Shown piece by piece: positions 1-11,033 of a DNA stretch of 64,000 nt. The DNA is from Gordonia polyisoprenivorans (GTDB lineage: Bacteria > Actinomycetota > Actinomycetes > Mycobacteriales > Mycobacteriaceae). The stretch covers positions 3,410,001-3,474,000 of the forward strand of contig NZ_CP072203.1 in NCBI RefSeq assembly GCF_017654315.1, written 5' to 3'. Position 1 is the stretch's first letter, and every line of letters begins with the position of its first letter. The notes under the pieces were generated by a model, which searched no databases, was not told the origin of the DNA, and saw nothing but the letters and a program-made list of their open reading frames with translations. Made by a program: the position numbers and the translations under genes.

Positions 1-819
1 GCGCTCAAGGACGACATCCTCTACGTGCTCGAGGCCAACCCCCGCGCGAGCCGCACGGTGCCGTTCGTCTCCAAGGCCACCGCGGTACCGCTGGCCAAGG
101 CATGTGCCCGCGTCATGCTGGGCACCTCCATCGCCGAGCTGCGTGATCAGGGCATCCTCGCCGCCGACGGCGACGGTGGCCACGCCCCGGTGCACGCACC
201 GATCGCGGTGAAGGAAGCGGTGTTGCCGTTCAACAGGTTCCGCCGCCACGACGGCACCGGGGTCGACTCGCTGCTCAGTCCGGAGATGAAGTCCACCGGT
301 GAAGTGATGGGCATCGACGCCGATTTCGGGCGGGCCTTCGCCAAGTCGCAGACCGCCGCCTACGGCTCGCTGCCCACCGACGGCGCCGTCTTCGTGTCGG
401 TGGCCAACAAGGACAAGCGGGCGCTGCTGTTCCCGGTCAAACACCTCGCCGACCTCGGATTCACCATCCTGGCCACCGAGGGAACCGCAGAGGTGTTGCG
501 GCGCAACGGCATCGAGTCGCAGACGGTGCGCAAGCACTTCGAGGCACAGCCGGGGGAGCCGACCATCCTCGACGCCATCCGCGCCGGTGAGGTGGCGATG
601 GTCATCAACACGCCCTACGGCCAGTCCGGCCCGCGGGTCGACGGCTACGAGATCCGCAGTGCCGCCGTGGCCGCCGGAATCCCGTGTATCACCACGGTGC
701 AGGGTGCCAGCGCGGCGGTGCAGGGCATCGAGGCCGCGCGGGGCAACCAGATGGGTGTCGAGGCGCTGCAGCGGCGCCACGCGGCCCTGGTGAACGAGCC
801 GGGCGGGACCGAGAAGTGA
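1..819 (+). CDS. carB: carbamoyl-phosphate synthase large subunit, 3' part (5' end outside window)
   Basis: The open frame enters from the left edge and ends at TGA 817-819, leaving 272 C-terminal residues. The enzyme makes carbamoyl phosphate from bicarbonate, glutamine-derived ammonia and two ATP for pyrimidine and arginine synthesis. Visible first is the end of the second ATP-grasp domain ([15 protein letters not shown], about residues 11-25 of the visible part). It is followed by a methylglyoxal-synthase-like allosteric domain ([10 protein letters not shown], then [16 protein letters not shown] and VINTPYG), which normally binds UMP or ornithine. The stop overlaps the GTG of pyrF by 4 bp, so the two pyrimidine genes are translationally coupled. 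No oddities are seen in the visible part. Confidence 0.97.
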   Translation, partial: ALKDDILYVLEANPRASRTVPFVSKATAVPLAKACARVMLGTSIAELRDQGILAADGDGGHAPVHAPIAVKEAVLPFNRFRRHDGTGVDSLLSPEMKSTGEVMGIDADFGRAFAKSQTAAYGSLPTDGAVFVSVANKDKRALLFPVKHLADLGFTILATEGTAEVLRRNGIESQTVRKHFEAQPGEPTILDAIRAGEVAMVINTPYGQSGPRVDGYEIRSAAVAAGIPCITTVQGASAAVQGIEAARGNQMGVEALQRRHAALVNEPGGTEK

Positions 820-1637
820 CCGGATTCGGTCCCCGTTTCCGCACCGCCGTCACCGCACGGGGGCGGCTGTGCGCGGGGATCGACCCGCACGTCGAACTCC
901 TCGAATCCTGGGGTCTCGGAGCCGACCCGGCCGGGCTGGACCGCTTCGCCGACATCTGTATCGAGGCGTTCGGGTCGGTGGCGGCGGTCGTCAAACCGCA
1001 GGTGGCGTTCTTCGAGCCGTTCGGCGCGGCCGGCCTGGCGACCCTCGAACGGGTCATCGCCGGATGTCGCGACGCCGGGGCGCTCGTGCTCGCCGACGCC
1101 AAACGCGGTGACATCGGATCGACGATGGCCGCCTACGCGCGAGCGTGGCTCGACGATTCGTCGCCGCTGGCCTCCGACGCGGTCACCGTCTCCCCGTACC
1201 TCGGATTCGGTTCCCTCGCACCGGCTCTCGACGCGGCACGCCCGGCCGGGCGGGGCGTGTTCGTCCTCGCCCGCACCTCCAACCCGGAGGGTGCGTCGGT
1301 GCAACTGGCCGATGCCGACGGGCGAACGGTGGGGCAGCGGATCGTCGACGCGGCCGCCGCGGTCAACACCGACGGCGCGGGCACGGTGGGCGTGGTGGTC
1401 GGTGCGACCCGTGCGCACGGCCTCGATCTCACCGCACTCGCCGGTCCCGTCCTGGCCCCGGGCCTCGGCGCCCAGGGCGCACGCGCCGAGGATCTCGGTT
1501 CGGTCTTCGCCGAGGCCGACCTCGACTGGCTGCTGCCGGCGAGTTCACGCGGGGTGCTGCGCGCCGGCCCCGACATCGGCGCGTTGCGCGCGTCGTTCGA
1601 GGCCGCGCGTGATGAGGTGGAATCAGCGCTGTCGTGA
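816..1637 (+). CDS. pyrF: orotidine 5'-phosphate decarboxylase, type 2
   Basis: Decarboxylates OMP to UMP, the last step of de novo pyrimidine synthesis. The protein is 273 aa, the length of the actinobacterial type-2 family. The catalytic motif [11 protein letters not shown] is at residues 93-103, with Asp94 and Lys96 as the expected catalytic pair; GIDPH near residue 21 and [11 protein letters not shown] further on fit the TIM barrel. I chose the GTG at 816 because it overlaps the carB stop (GTGA) and places the conserved N-terminus correctly; longer in-frame starts lie inside carB. Upstream and downstream context (carB, mihF, gmk) matches mycobacteria, except for the two regulatory genes that follow. 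Confidence 0.96.
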   Translation: MTGFGPRFRTAVTARGRLCAGIDPHVELLESWGLGADPAGLDRFADICIEAFGSVAAVVKPQVAFFEPFGAAGLATLERVIAGCRDAGALVLADAKRGDIGSTMAAYARAWLDDSSPLASDAVTVSPYLGFGSLAPALDAARPAGRGVFVLARTSNPEGASVQLADADGRTVGQRIVDAAAAVNTDGAGTVGVVVGATRAHGLDLTALAGPVLAPGLGAQGARAEDLGSVFAEADLDWLLPASSRGVLRAGPDIGALRASFEAARDEVESALS

Positions 1638-1659
1638 GGCCGGCGCCCGAGGAGGCCGC

Positions 1660-2298
1660 ATGAACCGGACCATCAGCGTCGTGGTCGTCGACGATCACCC
1701 GTTCTTCCGGGACGGCCTGTCGCGAGGATTGTCGGCCAGCGGTCGCATCCGGGTGGTCGGGGAGGCCGGGGATGCGCGGTCGGGGATCGCCACGATCGGC
1801 GAACTGCAGCCCGACGTCGCCGTCGTCGACTACCAGATGCCCGGCATGACGGGTATCGATCTCGTCCACGCGGTGACCCGGGACGGAGTCTCCACCAGGG
1901 TGCTGCTGCTTTCGGCGGTCACCGATTCGGTGGTCGTGTTCGACGCGCTGCGCGAGGGTGCGGCGGGCTACATGTCGAAGGACGCCGACCGCGACGCCAT
2001 CGTCGGAGCCGTCGAACGGGTCGCGCGCGGCGAGACGGTCGTGCCACCCGAGCTCGCCGCCGGTCTCGTCACCCAGATCCGGGCGCACGCCGCTCCCGGT
2101 GCACCGACACTCAGTGAGCGAGAAAGCCAGGTGCTCAACGGTTTCGCGCGAGGCCTGTCCATTCCGCAGATCGCCGCCGAGCTCTACATCGGTGCGTCGA
2201 CCGTCAAGACCCACGCGGGCAACCTCTATCAGAAGCTCGGTGTCTCCGATCGTGCCGCCGCGGTCGCCGAGGGCATGCGGCAACACCTCATCGAATGA
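1660..2298 (+). CDS. NarL/LuxR-family response regulator
   Basis: A 212-aa cytoplasmic two-component response regulator. The receiver domain (residues 5-120) has the acidic pair Asp11-Asp12, phosphoacceptor Asp57 in VVDYQMPG, Ser/Thr near residue 88 (LLSAV) and the lysine of MSKDAD. The C-terminal LuxR-type helix-turn-helix (about 150-208) begins at LSERESQVL and includes IAAELYIGASTVKTH. A strong Shine-Dalgarno GAGGAGG at 1649-1655 sets the ATG at 1660. The stop overlaps the start of the next gene by ATGA, so the pair is one operon with the histidine kinase. Target genes are unknown; such pairs often sense envelope or oxygen/redox cues, but nothing here decides that. Confidence 0.93.
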   Translation: MNRTISVVVVDDHPFFRDGLSRGLSASGRIRVVGEAGDARSGIATIGELQPDVAVVDYQMPGMTGIDLVHAVTRDGVSTRVLLLSAVTDSVVVFDALREGAAGYMSKDADRDAIVGAVERVARGETVVPPELAAGLVTQIRAHAAPGAPTLSERESQVLNGFARGLSIPQIAAELYIGASTVKTHAGNLYQKLGVSDRAAAVAEGMRQHLIE

Positions 2299-3566
2299 GT
2301 CGGGAACCTCTCGGGCGGTGGCGGCCACGCGGGTTTTCCGCACCGGGTCTCGGTGAGCCGGCACTCGACCGCATTCTCTACGAACACGCCCTGCTCGGGC
2401 TGCGTGTGCAGGTGGTGGTGCGGCTGACGCTGGCGGTGTTCATGACGCTTGTCGTCGCCCTCGATCCACCCGCGCACCTGTTGGTGCCGACCTGGGCGGT
2501 CGTCGGCGCCTACGTGGTGTGGGCGGTGGCCAGCATCGTGCCCGCACGACGTGCCGGCCGGCGGACGCTGTACTGGGCGTGGCTGGCGCTGTTGGTCGAT
2601 CTGGTGGCCCTCACCACCGTCGCGTCCTTCGCCGCCGCCTCCGACGCGACCAGCTGGACCTCGGACGTGTTGCTCACGGGCTTCGCGCTGCTCCCGATGG
2701 CGGCGGCCACGCAGTTGCGTCCGGCGGTGTGTGCCGCGATCGCGGTGCCGACCGCGCTGGTGTTCTTCATCACCAGTGCGGCCGCACGTACGGCCAACGG
2801 CGAACCCTGGTCGTCGGTGCTGTTGCACACGATGGTGATCGCCGGCCTCGGGCTCGCCGCGGTGCTGCTCTCGCGGGTTGCGCGGTCACGGGTGCTCACC
2901 ATCGCCGTGCTGGCCCGCGAACGGGCGCAGTTGCTCGAGGATGCGCTGCGCGTCGAGGCCCGCGAGCGGCAGGCACTGGCCGAGGCGTTGCACGACGGGG
3001 CCCTGCAGTACGTGCTCGGTGCGCGCGCCGAGATGGACGCGGTGCGCCGGGGCGATCCGGTGGCGATCGATCGGGTCGAGGTCGCCCTCGCCGAATCCGG
3101 CCGGTTGCTGCGATCGACGTTGACGGCACTGAACCCGGCGGTCCTCGAGCATCACGGGTTGGCGGTCGCGGTCACCGAACTCGCCCGGACGACGCAGGCA
3201 TCGTCGGGGGTGACGGTGCTGGTCGACGCCGCGGCCTGGCCCGATGGGCCGACCCCGGTCGACCGGCTGCTGTTCGCGTCAGCCCGCGAACTGCTCATGA
3301 ACGTGGTCAAACATGCCCGCGCACACCGGGTGGAGCTCACGCTCGAGCACACCGACGGGCAGGCGCGGCTGATCGTCGTGGACGACGGTGTCGGCGTCAC
3401 CGACGACGACGTATCGGGCGAGCGACTCGACGCCCAGATGGCCACCGGCCACCTCGGGCTCGCCTCGCGTCGGGTTCGGCTGGCCGCCGCCGGCGGATCC
3501 CTGACGGTCCGGGCCCGCCCCGGCGGCGGGACCGTGGCGATCGCGACGGTCCCGACAGACCGCTGA
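2295..3566 (+). CDS. membrane sensor histidine kinase (HisKA_3/NarX class)
   Basis: A 423-aa kinase, cognate partner of the upstream regulator (ATGA overlap). Roughly the first 195 residues hold about six hydrophobic segments (near 38-58, 65-85, 95-112, 125-162 and 176-194) with no large extracellular loop, suggesting sensing within or at the membrane. The HisKA_3 H-box is EALHDGALQYVLGARAEMD, with the phosphorylatable His233. The ATPase domain has the N-box around Asn336 (ELLMNVVKHA), the G1 box DDGVGV at 363-368 and GHLGLASRR near 385-393. This two-component pair lies between pyrF and mihF, a place where M. tuberculosis has other genes, so it looks like a lineage-specific insertion. The signal is unknown. 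Confidence 0.92.
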   Translation: MSREPLGRWRPRGFSAPGLGEPALDRILYEHALLGLRVQVVVRLTLAVFMTLVVALDPPAHLLVPTWAVVGAYVVWAVASIVPARRAGRRTLYWAWLALLVDLVALTTVASFAAASDATSWTSDVLLTGFALLPMAAATQLRPAVCAAIAVPTALVFFITSAAARTANGEPWSSVLLHTMVIAGLGLAAVLLSRVARSRVLTIAVLARERAQLLEDALRVEARERQALAEALHDGALQYVLGARAEMDAVRRGDPVAIDRVEVALAESGRLLRSTLTALNPAVLEHHGLAVAVTELARTTQASSGVTVLVDAAAWPDGPTPVDRLLFASARELLMNVVKHARAHRVELTLEHTDGQARLIVVDDGVGVTDDDVSGERLDAQMATGHLGLASRRVRLAAAGGSLTVRARPGGGTVAIATVPTDR

Positions 3567-4057
3567 GCCGATTCGCCGAGCCGGTCCTCCGTTTGCCGTT
3601 CGGGTCCCACGACACGCGCAACGTGCGGGGAATGTTCGGAGCAATTCGGCGTGACCACACCCGTCACACCAGTCCCAGAGTTGTCGCCGTGGGCAGAATC
3701 GGTCGTCGCCCGGCGATATCGCCGCATTCTGGTGTCGGCCTCGACACACCCCGCTCACCTGCGGTTATGGTCGCAACCATCCGGGTTGATGGGGTACGGT
3801 GATGCCCGATCGACCCGCCCACCGGCGGGCGGTCCGCGGGCAACCTACAGCACCGCCTACGCGGCGCTTGGCAGGGGTGGCCCTCGCAAATGCCTGCTCA
3901 CGTGGGTACGGTCGCTTTCGCCGCACCAAATCGGTGAGTGCCGGTCGTGGCGATCCGTCGCAGCGACCCACCGCACCCGCTCACGAGCGGCCACACGCCA
4001 CCGGGCACCACACGGTGCCGGTGCAGTCCAGATCGATAACGAAAGACGGAGGAACCC
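3567..4057. other. 491-bp intergenic region, promoter and leader of mihF
   Basis: I see no convincing gene here: the short frames show no recognisable motif. It must contain the promoter of the mihF transcription unit. Noted are an inverted repeat ATGGT-CGCA-ACCAT at 3767-3780 and a short GC-rich hairpin at 3814-3829 (CCCGCC/GGCGGG) without a T-tract. A good Shine-Dalgarno (GGAGGA) sits just before the mihF GTG. The leader may be long, but no start of transcription can be fixed from sequence alone. Confidence 0.5.
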
Positions 4058-4372
4058 GTGGCGCTTCCCCAGTTGACAGACGAGCAGCGCGCCGCTGCGT
4101 TGGAGAAGGCTGCTGCCGCCCGCCGAGCGCGCGCCGAGCTCAAAGAGCGTCTCAAGCGTGGTGGCACCGACCTCAAGCAGGTGCTCAAGGATGCCGAAGA
4201 TGACGAGATCTTGGGCAAGATGAAGGTCTCGGCCCTGCTCGAAGCCCTGCCGAAGGTCGGCAAGGTCAAGGCGCAGGAGATCATGAACGAGCTGGAGATC
4301 GCCCCGACGCGCCGCCTGCGCGGTCTCGGCGATCGTCAGCGCAAGGCGTTGCTCGAGAAGTTCAGCTCCTGA
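4058..4372 (+). CDS. mihF: mycobacterial-type integration host factor mIHF
   Basis: A 104-aa basic nucleoid-associated protein of the actinobacterial IHF family, unrelated to E. coli IHF. It binds and bends DNA and is essential in mycobacteria. Clear signature stretches are [18 protein letters not shown] at the N-terminus, then [19 protein letters not shown] and [17 protein letters not shown], which form the helix-two-turn-helix DNA-binding unit. I chose the GTG at 4058 because SD GGAGGA (4048-4053) precedes it and because the family begins at this residue. It lies directly ahead of gmk, 26 bp apart, as in mycobacteria. A hairpin inside the start of gmk (4419-4451) could end many of its transcripts. 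Confidence 0.95.
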   Translation: MALPQLTDEQRAAALEKAAAARRARAELKERLKRGGTDLKQVLKDAEDDEILGKMKVSALLEALPKVGKVKAQEIMNELEIAPTRRLRGLGDRQRKALLEKFSS

Positions 4373-4398
4373 CCGAGCACAACGAACACAGCAGCGTG

Positions 4399-5402
<1,004 letters not shown>

Positions 5403-5422
5403 GAAGCCCCGCAGGTCCGCAG

Positions 5423-6721
5423 ATGACCGCAGCGACGACCGGACCGGCAGCACGCGGCCGCAAGCGCATCCTGATCGGGGTGGGCGGTGGGATCGCCGCC
5501 TACAAGGTGTGTTCGCTCATCCGGCATTTCACCGAGGACGGCCACGACGTCCGGGTCGTGCCCACGCGCAACGCGTTGGAATTCGTCGGCGCCGCGACCT
5601 TCGAGGCGCTTTCCGGTAACCCGGTGAGCACCGAGGTCTTCGACGGCGTCGACGAGGTCGTGCACGTACGGCTCGGCCAGGGTGCCGACCTGGTGATCAT
5701 CGCCCCGGCGACCGCTGATCTGCTCTCGCGTGCCGCGACCGGCCGTGCCGACGATCTGCTCACCGCCTCACTGCTGGTGACGACGTGCCCGGTGTTGTTC
5801 GTGCCGGCGATGCACACCGAGATGTGGCGCCACCGGGCCACCCAGGCCAACGTCGCGACGCTGCGGGAGCGCGGGAACATCGTCATGTCGCCGGCGTCGG
5901 GCCGGCTCACCGGAACCGACAGCGGACCCGGACGTCTGCCCGAGCCGCAGGAGATCGCCCTCATCGGTGAGCTGTTGCTCGACCGCGCAGACGCCCTGCC
6001 GCACGATCTCGTCGGGGTACGCGTACTGATCAGCGCCGGCGGCACCCGCGAGCCTCTCGATCCGGTCCGCTTCCTGGGTAACCACAGCTCCGGCAAACAA
6101 GGTTTCGCACTCGCCCGCGCGGCCGCACAGCGCGGCGCCGAGGTGACCGTGGTCGCCGGGTCGACCGCCGGGGCCGGCGAGCCCGCCGCCGTCGAGGTCG
6201 TCCCGATCGACAGCGCGCGCGAACTGGCCGCGGAGATGACCCGCCGCGCCGCCGACGCCGACGTCGTCATCATGGCAGCCGCGGTCGCCGACTTCCGGCC
6301 CGTGTCCACCGCGGAGTCCAAGATCAAGAAGGGTGACGCGGGGCCCGCTCCGGTCGAGTTGACCACCAACCCCGACATCCTGCGCGGACTCGTCGAGGCC
6401 CGTGACGCCGGATCCATCCCGGTCGAAACGGTGATCGTGGGTTTCGCCGCCGAGACCGGCGACGAGACGGGTGGGGTCCTCGACCACGGTCGCGCGAAAC
6501 TCAAGCGCAAGGGGTGCGATCTGCTGGTGGTCAACGCCGTGGGCAACGGCAAGGCTTTCGGCACCGAGGACAACACCGGGTGGCTGCTGTCGGCGCACGG
6601 CGAGGAGACCGCACTGCCGATGGGGACCAAAACACTCATGGCGAGCCGGATCCTTGACGCGGTCCGCTCACTGGTGCCTGATGGATCGGGCACCGCAACG
6701 CCCGCCACGCACACGTCATGA
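5423..6721 (+). CDS. coaBC: bifunctional phosphopantothenoylcysteine decarboxylase/phosphopantothenate-cysteine ligase
   Basis: Makes 4'-phosphopantetheine for coenzyme A: CoaB joins cysteine to phosphopantothenate using CTP, and CoaC decarboxylates it with FMN. The protein is 432 aa. The N-terminal flavoprotein half has [10 protein letters not shown] (about 19-28), the region [10 protein letters not shown] with the active-site His, and PAMHTEMW, the mycobacterial variant of the PAMNxxMW motif. The C-terminal half has [21 protein letters not shown] and the ligase motif [19 protein letters not shown] 5423 is 20 bp after rpoZ. The frame extends further upstream, but that part overlaps rpoZ in another frame and is not family-like. 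Confidence 0.96.
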   Translation: MTAATTGPAARGRKRILIGVGGGIAAYKVCSLIRHFTEDGHDVRVVPTRNALEFVGAATFEALSGNPVSTEVFDGVDEVVHVRLGQGADLVIIAPATADLLSRAATGRADDLLTASLLVTTCPVLFVPAMHTEMWRHRATQANVATLRERGNIVMSPASGRLTGTDSGPGRLPEPQEIALIGELLLDRADALPHDLVGVRVLISAGGTREPLDPVRFLGNHSSGKQGFALARAAAQRGAEVTVVAGSTAGAGEPAAVEVVPIDSARELAAEMTRRAADADVVIMAAAVADFRPVSTAESKIKKGDAGPAPVELTTNPDILRGLVEARDAGSIPVETVIVGFAAETGDETGGVLDHGRAKLKRKGCDLLVVNAVGNGKAFGTEDNTGWLLSAHGEETALPMGTKTLMASRILDAVRSLVPDGSGTATPATHTS

Positions 6722-6748
6722 CCCCTGTGTAGTTTTGTCTACGATCAC

Positions 6749-6770
6749 CGGCGACGTCCGTACGTCGCCG
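6749..6770 (+). promoter_or_regulatory. perfect 9-bp inverted repeat in the metK leader
   Basis: CGGCGACGT (6749-6757) and ACGTCGCCG (6762-6770) flank a CCGT loop in the 70-bp coaBC-metK gap, 21 bp before the metK ATG. It could be an RNA hairpin that ends coaBC transcripts or modulates metK, or a protein operator. No T-tract follows and there is no room for a known SAM riboswitch aptamer. Confidence 0.4.
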
Positions 6771-6791
6771 TCACGACCTCGAGAGGATCCG

Positions 6792-8003
6792 ATGTCCAGC
6801 TCTGCGTCCCGCCTTTTCACCAGCGAGTCCGTCACCGAGGGACACCCGGACAAGATCTGTGACGCGATCAGCGACTCGATCCTCGACGCCATCCTCGATC
6901 AGGACCCCAAGGCCCGCGTCGCGGTGGAGACCCTGGTCACCACCGGGCAGGTACACGTCGCCGGTGAGGTGACGACCAGCGCCTACGTCGACATCCCGGG
7001 CATCGTCCGCGGCAAGATCCTCGACATCGGCTACGACTCGTCGACCAAGGGCTTCGACGGCGCGTCGTGCGGTGTGAACGTGGCCATCGGCGCGCAGTCG
7101 CCGGACATCGCCGGCGGCGTGTTCAACTCCCACGAGAACCGCAGCGGCATCTCCGAGGACGAGATCGACGCCCAGGGCGCGGGCGACCAGGGCTTGATGT
7201 TCGGTTACGCCACCAACGAGACCCCCGAGTACATGCCGGTGCCCATCGCGCTGGCTCATCGCCTGTCGCGCCGCCTGACCGAGGTCCGCAAGTCCGGTGC
7301 GCTGCCGTATCTGCGTCCGGACGGCAAGACCCAGGTCACCATCGAATACGACGGTGACACGCCGGTCCGTCTCGACACGGTCGTGCTCTCCACCCAGCAC
7401 GCCGCCGACATCGACCTGGACAACATGCTCACCCCCGACATCCAGAGCCAGGTCGTCGACCCGGTTCTGGCCGAACTCGATCTGCCGGGTCTGACCACCG
7501 ACGGTTACCGGCTGCTGGTGAACCCGACCGGCAAGTTCGTCCTCGGTGGGCCGATGGGCGACGCCGGGCTGACCGGCCGCAAGATCATCGTCGACACCTA
7601 CGGCGGTATGGCCCGTCACGGTGGTGGCGCCTTCTCCGGCAAGGATCCGTCGAAGGTCGACCGCAGCGCCGCCTACGCGATGCGTTGGGTCGCCAAGAAC
7701 GCGATCGCCGCGGGCCTGGCCGACCGCGTCGAGGTGCAGGTCGCCTACGCCATCGGCCGCGCCGCACCGGTGGGCTTGTTCGTCGAGACCTTCGGCACCG
7801 AGAAGACCGACCCGGTGGTCATCCGGCGAGCGATCTCCGAGACGTTCGACCTGCGTCCGCTGGCGATCATCCGCGACCTGGATCTGCTGCGACCGATCTA
7901 CGGTCCGACCGCCGCCTACGGCCACTTCGGACGCACCGACGTCGACCTCCCGTGGGAGCGCACCGACCGCGCCGAGAAGCTCCGCGCGGCCGCCGGACTG
8001 TAG
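6792..8003 (+). CDS. metK: S-adenosylmethionine synthase
   Basis: Makes S-adenosylmethionine from methionine and ATP. The protein is 403 aa, normal for the family. The N-terminal [16 protein letters not shown] contains the ATP-binding His; [16 protein letters not shown] is the signature hexapeptide region; [19 protein letters not shown] is the second family signature, with the catalytic Lys. SD GAGAGGA-like bases just before ATG 6792 support the start. It follows coaBC, as in mycobacteria, and precedes priA. Its leader contains a perfect inverted repeat. Confidence 0.98.
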   Translation: MSSSASRLFTSESVTEGHPDKICDAISDSILDAILDQDPKARVAVETLVTTGQVHVAGEVTTSAYVDIPGIVRGKILDIGYDSSTKGFDGASCGVNVAIGAQSPDIAGGVFNSHENRSGISEDEIDAQGAGDQGLMFGYATNETPEYMPVPIALAHRLSRRLTEVRKSGALPYLRPDGKTQVTIEYDGDTPVRLDTVVLSTQHAADIDLDNMLTPDIQSQVVDPVLAELDLPGLTTDGYRLLVNPTGKFVLGGPMGDAGLTGRKIIVDTYGGMARHGGGAFSGKDPSKVDRSAAYAMRWVAKNAIAAGLADRVEVQVAYAIGRAAPVGLFVETFGTEKTDPVVIRRAISETFDLRPLAIIRDLDLLRPIYGPTAAYGHFGRTDVDLPWERTDRAEKLRAAAGL

Positions 8004-8011
8004 TCCCCGCA

Positions 8012-10042
8012 TTGGCGGCCGGTGGTGAGCGCGCCGGGGCCCGTGAGCGTGCACACACCGCACCCATCGCCCGTGTCCTGCCGATGCTGGGGCTCGCCCA
8101 CCTCGACCGGCCCTTCGACTATCTGATCGACACCGAGCAGGACGGCGACGCGGTACCGGGTGTGCGGGTGCGGGTCCGCTTCGCCGGGCGGCTCGTCGAC
8201 GGGTTCCTGTTGGAGCGGATCGACGGATCCGATCATGAGGGCCGCCTGGGCTGGATCGAACGGATCGTGTCCGCGGAGCCGGTGCTCTCCGCCGAGATCG
8301 CCCACGTGTGTCGCGCCGTCGCCGACCGGTACGCGGGCACGATGTCCGATGTCCTGCGTCTGGCCGTGCCCCCACGCCACGCCCGCACCGAGGCGCAACC
8401 GACCCCGACGCCGAGTACGGAGGTGGTCGCGCCCGACCGCAGCGCCTGGCAGGCCTATCGCACCGGCGCGGCGTTCCTGGAGTCGTTGGCGTCGTCGAAT
8501 CCGCGCGCGGTATGGCAGGCCACCCCGGGAGAGAGCTGGCCGCATCGGCTCGCCGATCTCGCCGCGCTGACCGCCGCCGCCGGTCGTGGCGTGGTCATCG
8601 TCGTTCCCGACCAACGCGACCTCGATCGCCTCTCGGCGGCCTGCGAGCCGCTGTTGGGCGATCGCTGCGTCACCCTCGCCGCCGGTCTGGGGCCGACCGC
8701 CCGCTACCGGCGGTGGCTGGCGGTACGGCGCGGAGGAGCCGACGTCGTCCTCGGTACGCGCAGCGCGATCTTCGCGCCGGTGCACGATCTCGGGCTGATC
8801 GTGGTCTGGGACGACGGTGACGACAGCCTCAACGAACCGCGCGCACCATATCCGCATCCCCGGGAGGTCGCGGTGCTGCGCGCCCATCACGAGCAGGCCG
8901 GGCTGGTGATCGGCGGCTACGCGCGCACCGCCGAGGCACAGGCGCTCGTCGCGTCGGGCTGGGCGCACGATCTCGTCGCCGACCGCGCCGTCATCCGCGA
9001 ACGCGGCGCGGCGATCGAGGCCATCAACGACGAGGACGTCCGCGTCGCGCGGGATCCGTTGGCGCACACCGCACGTATCCCGGCGGTCGCCTTCGATGCC
9101 GCGCGGCGCGCGCTGGCCGCCGACGCACCGGTGCTGTTCAGTGTCCCGCGGCGCGGCTACATCCCGTCGCTGGCCTGTGCCCGCTGCCGCGAACACGCCC
9201 GCTGCCGGGCATGCCACGGACCGTTGCAGATGGACGCCCACGGATCGTTGTCCTGCCGGTGGTGTGGGCGTCCCGAGACCAACTTCCGATGCCCGGAGTG
9301 CGGCGGCACCCGTGTGCGCGCCCTCACCGTCGGCGCCCGACGGACCGCGGAAGAACTCGGCCGGGCCTTCGCCGGCGTGCCGGTCGTCACCAGCGGAGGG
9401 ACCGGCGTCGTCGACGAGGTGGAGCCGGGCCCGCGCGTGGTGGTGGCCACACCGGGGGCCGAGCCGGTGGCGCCGGGCGGTTACGGGGCAGCGGTCATCC
9501 TCGACACCTGGGCTCAGCTCGACCGCGCCGATCTGCGCGCCGAAGAAGATGCCGTGCGCCGGTGGATGGCCGTCGGCGCGCTGGTCCGGGCCCGGCGACA
9601 GGGCGGGACGATGGTCATCGTCGCCGACTCGACGCTGCATCCGGTACAAGCCCTGATCCGTTGGGACCCGGTCGGTTTCGCCGAGACCGAACTCGGGCGT
9701 CGCGTCGAGCTCGGCTTCCCGCCCGCGGTCACGATGGCCTCGATCGACGGTCCGGCCGAGCTGGTCACCGGTTTCGTCGACCAGATCGAGTTGCCCGACG
9801 GCGCCGACACCTTGGGCCCGGTCCCGCTGCCCGACGGTGTCCGTCCGCCCGCGGGCAGCGCCGACTGGGACCGGCCGGGCGGGCACGGCGCTCCCGACGA
9901 GATCGAACGGGTGCTGATCCGCACCGACCGCCGCGAAGGTCGCCGGCTGGCCGAGGCCCTGCGCGCCGCGCACATCCGGCGCAACGCGCAACGCGAGACC
10001 GGACCGATCCGGGTCCAGATCGATCCGCCTACGATCGGATGA
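8012..10042 (+). CDS. priA: PriA-like primosomal protein N', helicase motifs degenerate
   Basis: A 676-aa homologue of the replication-restart factor PriA. The N-terminal 3'-end DNA-binding domain ([19 protein letters not shown], then [18 protein letters not shown]) and the zinc-binding module with CARC, CRAC, CRWC and CPEC pairs (about residues 387-435) are clear. The helicase core is eroded: where PriA normally has the Walker A GxxGxGKT there is [10 protein letters not shown], and the DEEH box is replaced by WDDGD. This loss is typical of actinobacterial PriA proteins, so ATP-driven unwinding is unlikely and a scaffold role is inferred. TTG 8012 is the only start giving a family-like N-terminus without running into metK. 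Confidence 0.9.
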   Translation: MAAGGERAGARERAHTAPIARVLPMLGLAHLDRPFDYLIDTEQDGDAVPGVRVRVRFAGRLVDGFLLERIDGSDHEGRLGWIERIVSAEPVLSAEIAHVCRAVADRYAGTMSDVLRLAVPPRHARTEAQPTPTPSTEVVAPDRSAWQAYRTGAAFLESLASSNPRAVWQATPGESWPHRLADLAALTAAAGRGVVIVVPDQRDLDRLSAACEPLLGDRCVTLAAGLGPTARYRRWLAVRRGGADVVLGTRSAIFAPVHDLGLIVVWDDGDDSLNEPRAPYPHPREVAVLRAHHEQAGLVIGGYARTAEAQALVASGWAHDLVADRAVIRERGAAIEAINDEDVRVARDPLAHTARIPAVAFDAARRALAADAPVLFSVPRRGYIPSLACARCREHARCRACHGPLQMDAHGSLSCRWCGRPETNFRCPECGGTRVRALTVGARRTAEELGRAFAGVPVVTSGGTGVVDEVEPGPRVVVATPGAEPVAPGGYGAAVILDTWAQLDRADLRAEEDAVRRWMAVGALVRARRQGGTMVIVADSTLHPVQALIRWDPVGFAETELGRRVELGFPPAVTMASIDGPAELVTGFVDQIELPDGADTLGPVPLPDGVRPPAGSADWDRPGGHGAPDEIERVLIRTDRREGRRLAEALRAAHIRRNAQRETGPIRVQIDPPTIG

Positions 10043-10097
10043 ACGCCGCGCACGTCGTGCGTGGGTCGAGATGGTCGAGCGAGTGGAGGAAACCGGC

Positions 10098-11033
10098 GTG
10101 AGAATCGTGTTCGCAGGAACACCGGAGGTCGCGGTGCCGTCGCTGCGACGGCTCATCGAGGGTTCCGAGCACGACGTCGTCGGAGTCATCTCCCGTCCGG
10201 ATGCGGTCTCGGGACGCGGCCGCAAGGTGCACCGGGCGCCAGTCGCCGAACTCGCCGACACCCACGGCATCCCGGTCATCACCCCACGACGTCTCGGTGA
10301 ACCCGAGGTCGCCGAGACGCTGCAGGGCTGGGCGCCCGACGCCGGGGCGGTCGTGGCCTACGGCGGGCTCGTGCCGCCGCCCCTGCTCGAGCTGCCCACC
10401 CACGGCTGGATCAACCTGCATTTCTCGGTGCTGCCCGCATGGCGGGGAGCGGCGCCGGTCCAGGCGGCGATCGCCGCCGGTGATGCCACCACCGGAGCCA
10501 GCACGTTCCGGCTCGAGAAGGGCCTCGACACCGGCCCGGTCTACGGGGTGCTGACCGAGGCCATCCGCGACACCGACACCAGCGGTGAACTCCTCGACCG
10601 TCTCGCCGACGCCGGCGCGGGTCTGCTCGTCGACACGTTGTCGGGCATCGAGGCGGGTGCGCTGACCCCGGTTCCGCAGCCGGCCGACGGCGTCAGCCAT
10701 GCCCCGAAGGTCGAGGTCGACGACGCCCGGGTGCGGTGGGAACTGCCCGCGCACATCGTCGATCGCCGTATCCGCGCGCACACCCCGGCGCCGGGCGCCT
10801 GGACCACCCACGGTGACCTTCGGCTCAAACTCGGGCCGGTCACGATCGCGGATTCGGCTGCACCCGGGAACTTGGCGCCGGGTGAGGTATACGTGACGAA
10901 GAAAGTCGTGTTCGTCGGGACGGGCACCACCCCGGTCCGTCTGGGCCCGGTGCAGGCACCCGGCAAGAAACCGATGCCCGCAACCGACTGGGCGCGGGGC
11001 GCCCGCCTCGACGAGGGGAGCGTGCTCGGATGA
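10098..11033 (+). CDS. fmt: methionyl-tRNA formyltransferase
   Basis: Transfers a formyl group from 10-formyl-tetrahydrofolate to initiator Met-tRNA. The protein is 311 aa. The Rossmann start [15 protein letters not shown], the catalytic segment [17 protein letters not shown] (Asn106, His108, about residues 105-121) and Asp144 in [10 protein letters not shown] are all in place. GTG 10098 has SD GGAGGA (10085-10090) at 7 nt. The frame is open further upstream, but that stretch lacks homology-like sequence. It is translationally coupled by ATGA to rsmB; priA-fmt-rsmB is the usual actinobacterial order. Confidence 0.97.
   Translation: MRIVFAGTPEVAVPSLRRLIEGSEHDVVGVISRPDAVSGRGRKVHRAPVAELADTHGIPVITPRRLGEPEVAETLQGWAPDAGAVVAYGGLVPPPLLELPTHGWINLHFSVLPAWRGAAPVQAAIAAGDATTGASTFRLEKGLDTGPVYGVLTEAIRDTDTSGELLDRLADAGAGLLVDTLSGIEAGALTPVPQPADGVSHAPKVEVDDARVRWELPAHIVDRRIRAHTPAPGAWTTHGDLRLKLGPVTIADSAAPGNLAPGEVYVTKKVVFVGTGTTPVRLGPVQAPGKKPMPATDWARGARLDEGSVLG

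Noticed and set aside
3651..4076. Small gene upstream of mihF
   Set aside because: The frame has no ribosome-binding site, no recognisable motif and overlaps the mihF start; codon use looks random.
6722..6791. SAM riboswitch in front of metK
   Set aside because: Only 70 bp are available and none of the SAM-I, SAM-II or SAM-IV core signatures is seen; a single hairpin is insufficient.
7916..10282. Long minus-strand open frame opposite priA
   Set aside because: Shadow of priA and fmt; low-complexity Arg/Gly/His-rich translation with no domain.
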